Shown one piece after another: positions 5,230 to 5,898 of a stretch of 5,898 nt of DNA. The stretch is taken from contig DFSK01000140.1 of the NCBI GenBank assembly GCA_002378605.1, positions 711 to 6,608 on the forward strand, in the 5' to 3' direction. The stretch comes from Alphaproteobacteria bacterium UBA3439 (GTDB taxonomy: Bacteria > Pseudomonadota > Alphaproteobacteria > Puniceispirillales > Puniceispirillaceae). The notes below the pieces were generated by a model, which was not told the origin of the DNA, searched no databases, and saw nothing but the letters and a program-made list of their open reading frames with translations. How positions within the stretch are numbered: position 1 is the first letter of the stretch; every line of letters starts with the position of its first letter. Both the position numbers and the translations under genes were made by a program.

Positions 5230-5898
5230 ATGTCATCCGCGCAAAGCTTGTTTCGCCCCGAGGTGATCCACCAACAATTAGATCAGCGGTTTTACCGGCC
5301 GGTTGCGGCAGCACAATTTCCACAACATCAGCTGCGTTATCGCAATCATGCGGCGGCCAAAAGCGTCGGGCTTGATGATTTGGATGACACGTCATGGATT
5401 CGGCATTTTGGCCATTTTCAGCCCTTGGATGGTAGTTTTCCCAAGCCATTGGCACTTTGTTATCATGGCCATCAATTTGGTCATTATAATCCTGATCTGG
5501 GGGATGGGCGTGGGTTTTTATTCGCCCAAATGCGAGATCAGCATGACCGATTGATGGATCTTGGCACCAAAGGATCGGGCACAACGCCCTTTTCGCGATC
5601 TGCCGATGGGCGATTAACACTGAAAGGGGCGGTTCGTGAAATTCTGGCAACCGAAATGCTAACCGCGCTTGATGTCACGACGTCACAAAGCTTTTCAGTC
5701 ATTGAAACCGGTGAACATCTCGAGCGCAATGATGAACCATCGCCAACGCGCTCGGCGGTTCTTGTACGCCTGTCACATAGTCATATCCGCATCGGCAGTT
5801 TTCAACGGCTTGCCTATATGGATGATATGGATGGTATTGAAATGCTGGCGCGGCATGTGGCGCGGCATTATTTTGCCGGACAGGCCAAAACCGGACAG
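5230..5898 (+). CDS. selO: SelO (YdiU/UPF0061) protein adenylyltransferase pseudokinase, N-terminal part
   Basis: The frame is open from ATG 5230 to the last base (223 codons), so the gene runs out of the window. Full bacterial SelO proteins are about 480-520 residues. Family hallmarks appear in order. CYHGHQFGHYNPDLGDGRG is at about 77-95. LGTKGSGTTPFSR is at 111-123, with the nucleotide-binding Lys at 114. Next come LKGAVREILATEML (131-144) with conserved R137 and E138, and a Thr-Thr segment with FSVIETGE. Last is VLVRLSHSHIRIGSF (177-191) with R180 and R187. SelO has a kinase fold with ATP bound in inverted orientation and transfers AMP to Ser, Thr or Tyr of proteins. It is linked to redox and oxidative-stress control. 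The metal-binding Asp residues of the active site lie beyond the window. GGAAAG at 5216-5221 supports this start. It is divergent from the Rieske oxygenase gene. Confidence 0.93.
   Translation, partial: MSSAQSLFRPEVIHQQLDQRFYRPVAAAQFPQHQLRYRNHAAAKSVGLDDLDDTSWIRHFGHFQPLDGSFPKPLALCYHGHQFGHYNPDLGDGRGFLFAQMRDQHDRLMDLGTKGSGTTPFSRSADGRLTLKGAVREILATEMLTALDVTTSQSFSVIETGEHLERNDEPSPTRSAVLVRLSHSHIRIGSFQRLAYMDDMDGIEMLARHVARHYFAGQAKTGQ

Noticed and set aside
5207..5729. Minus-strand frames of 147 and 63 codons opposite the end region
   Set aside because: They are antisense to selO, whose family motifs are clear on the plus strand.

Overview
The window looks like chromosomal DNA of a Gram-negative alphaproteobacterium, probably a marine one. 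The evidence is moderate GC, lack of strong codon contrast between genes, and a mix of a SelO homologue, a Rieske oxygenase and a PhnZ-like HD protein. A SAR116-like lineage would fit, but that is an impression, not a demonstration. No RNA genes, insertion sequences or CRISPR arrays are visible.

Layout. Bases 1-198 (+) hold the 3' end of a small membrane protein resembling AzlD. It converges on a minus-strand pair: an HD-domain protein of the PhnZ/COG4341 type (991-1566), preceded by a good sigma70-like promoter, followed by a short-chain dehydrogenase (214-933). Bases 1644-3223 are a decayed zone. It contains a minus-strand frame whose first part resembles the N-terminus of PilM and whose last part is the C-terminal membrane helix of a PilC/GspF pilus platform protein, with an internal amber stop. 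It also has a minus-strand fragment resembling the C-terminus of a secretin, ending at a terminator-like hairpin. Between them lies an intact plus-strand gene for an unknown single-pass membrane protein with a SHOCT-like tail (2159-2629). A small plus-strand frame broken by an amber codon (3035-3223) overlaps the start of an orphan ParA-type ATPase (3220-3945) by ATGA.

The parA gene converges with a 13-bp gap on a Rieske non-haem iron oxygenase gene (minus, 3959-5092), whose bridging residue is Glu as in the quaternary-ammonium oxygenases. Divergent from it, across a roughly 137-bp two-way promoter region with three tandem GATAAA repeats, is selO (5230 to the window end, N-terminal 223 codons).

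The main story is the remains of a type IV pilus (or related type II secretion) locus: internally deleted, stop-containing, and now interrupted by an intact SHOCT-like gene and bordered by an orphan ParA. The metabolic genes on either side (HD oxygenase, SDR, Rieske oxygenase) could touch the chemistry of quaternary amines or phosphonates, but they are in separate transcription units and that link is speculative.
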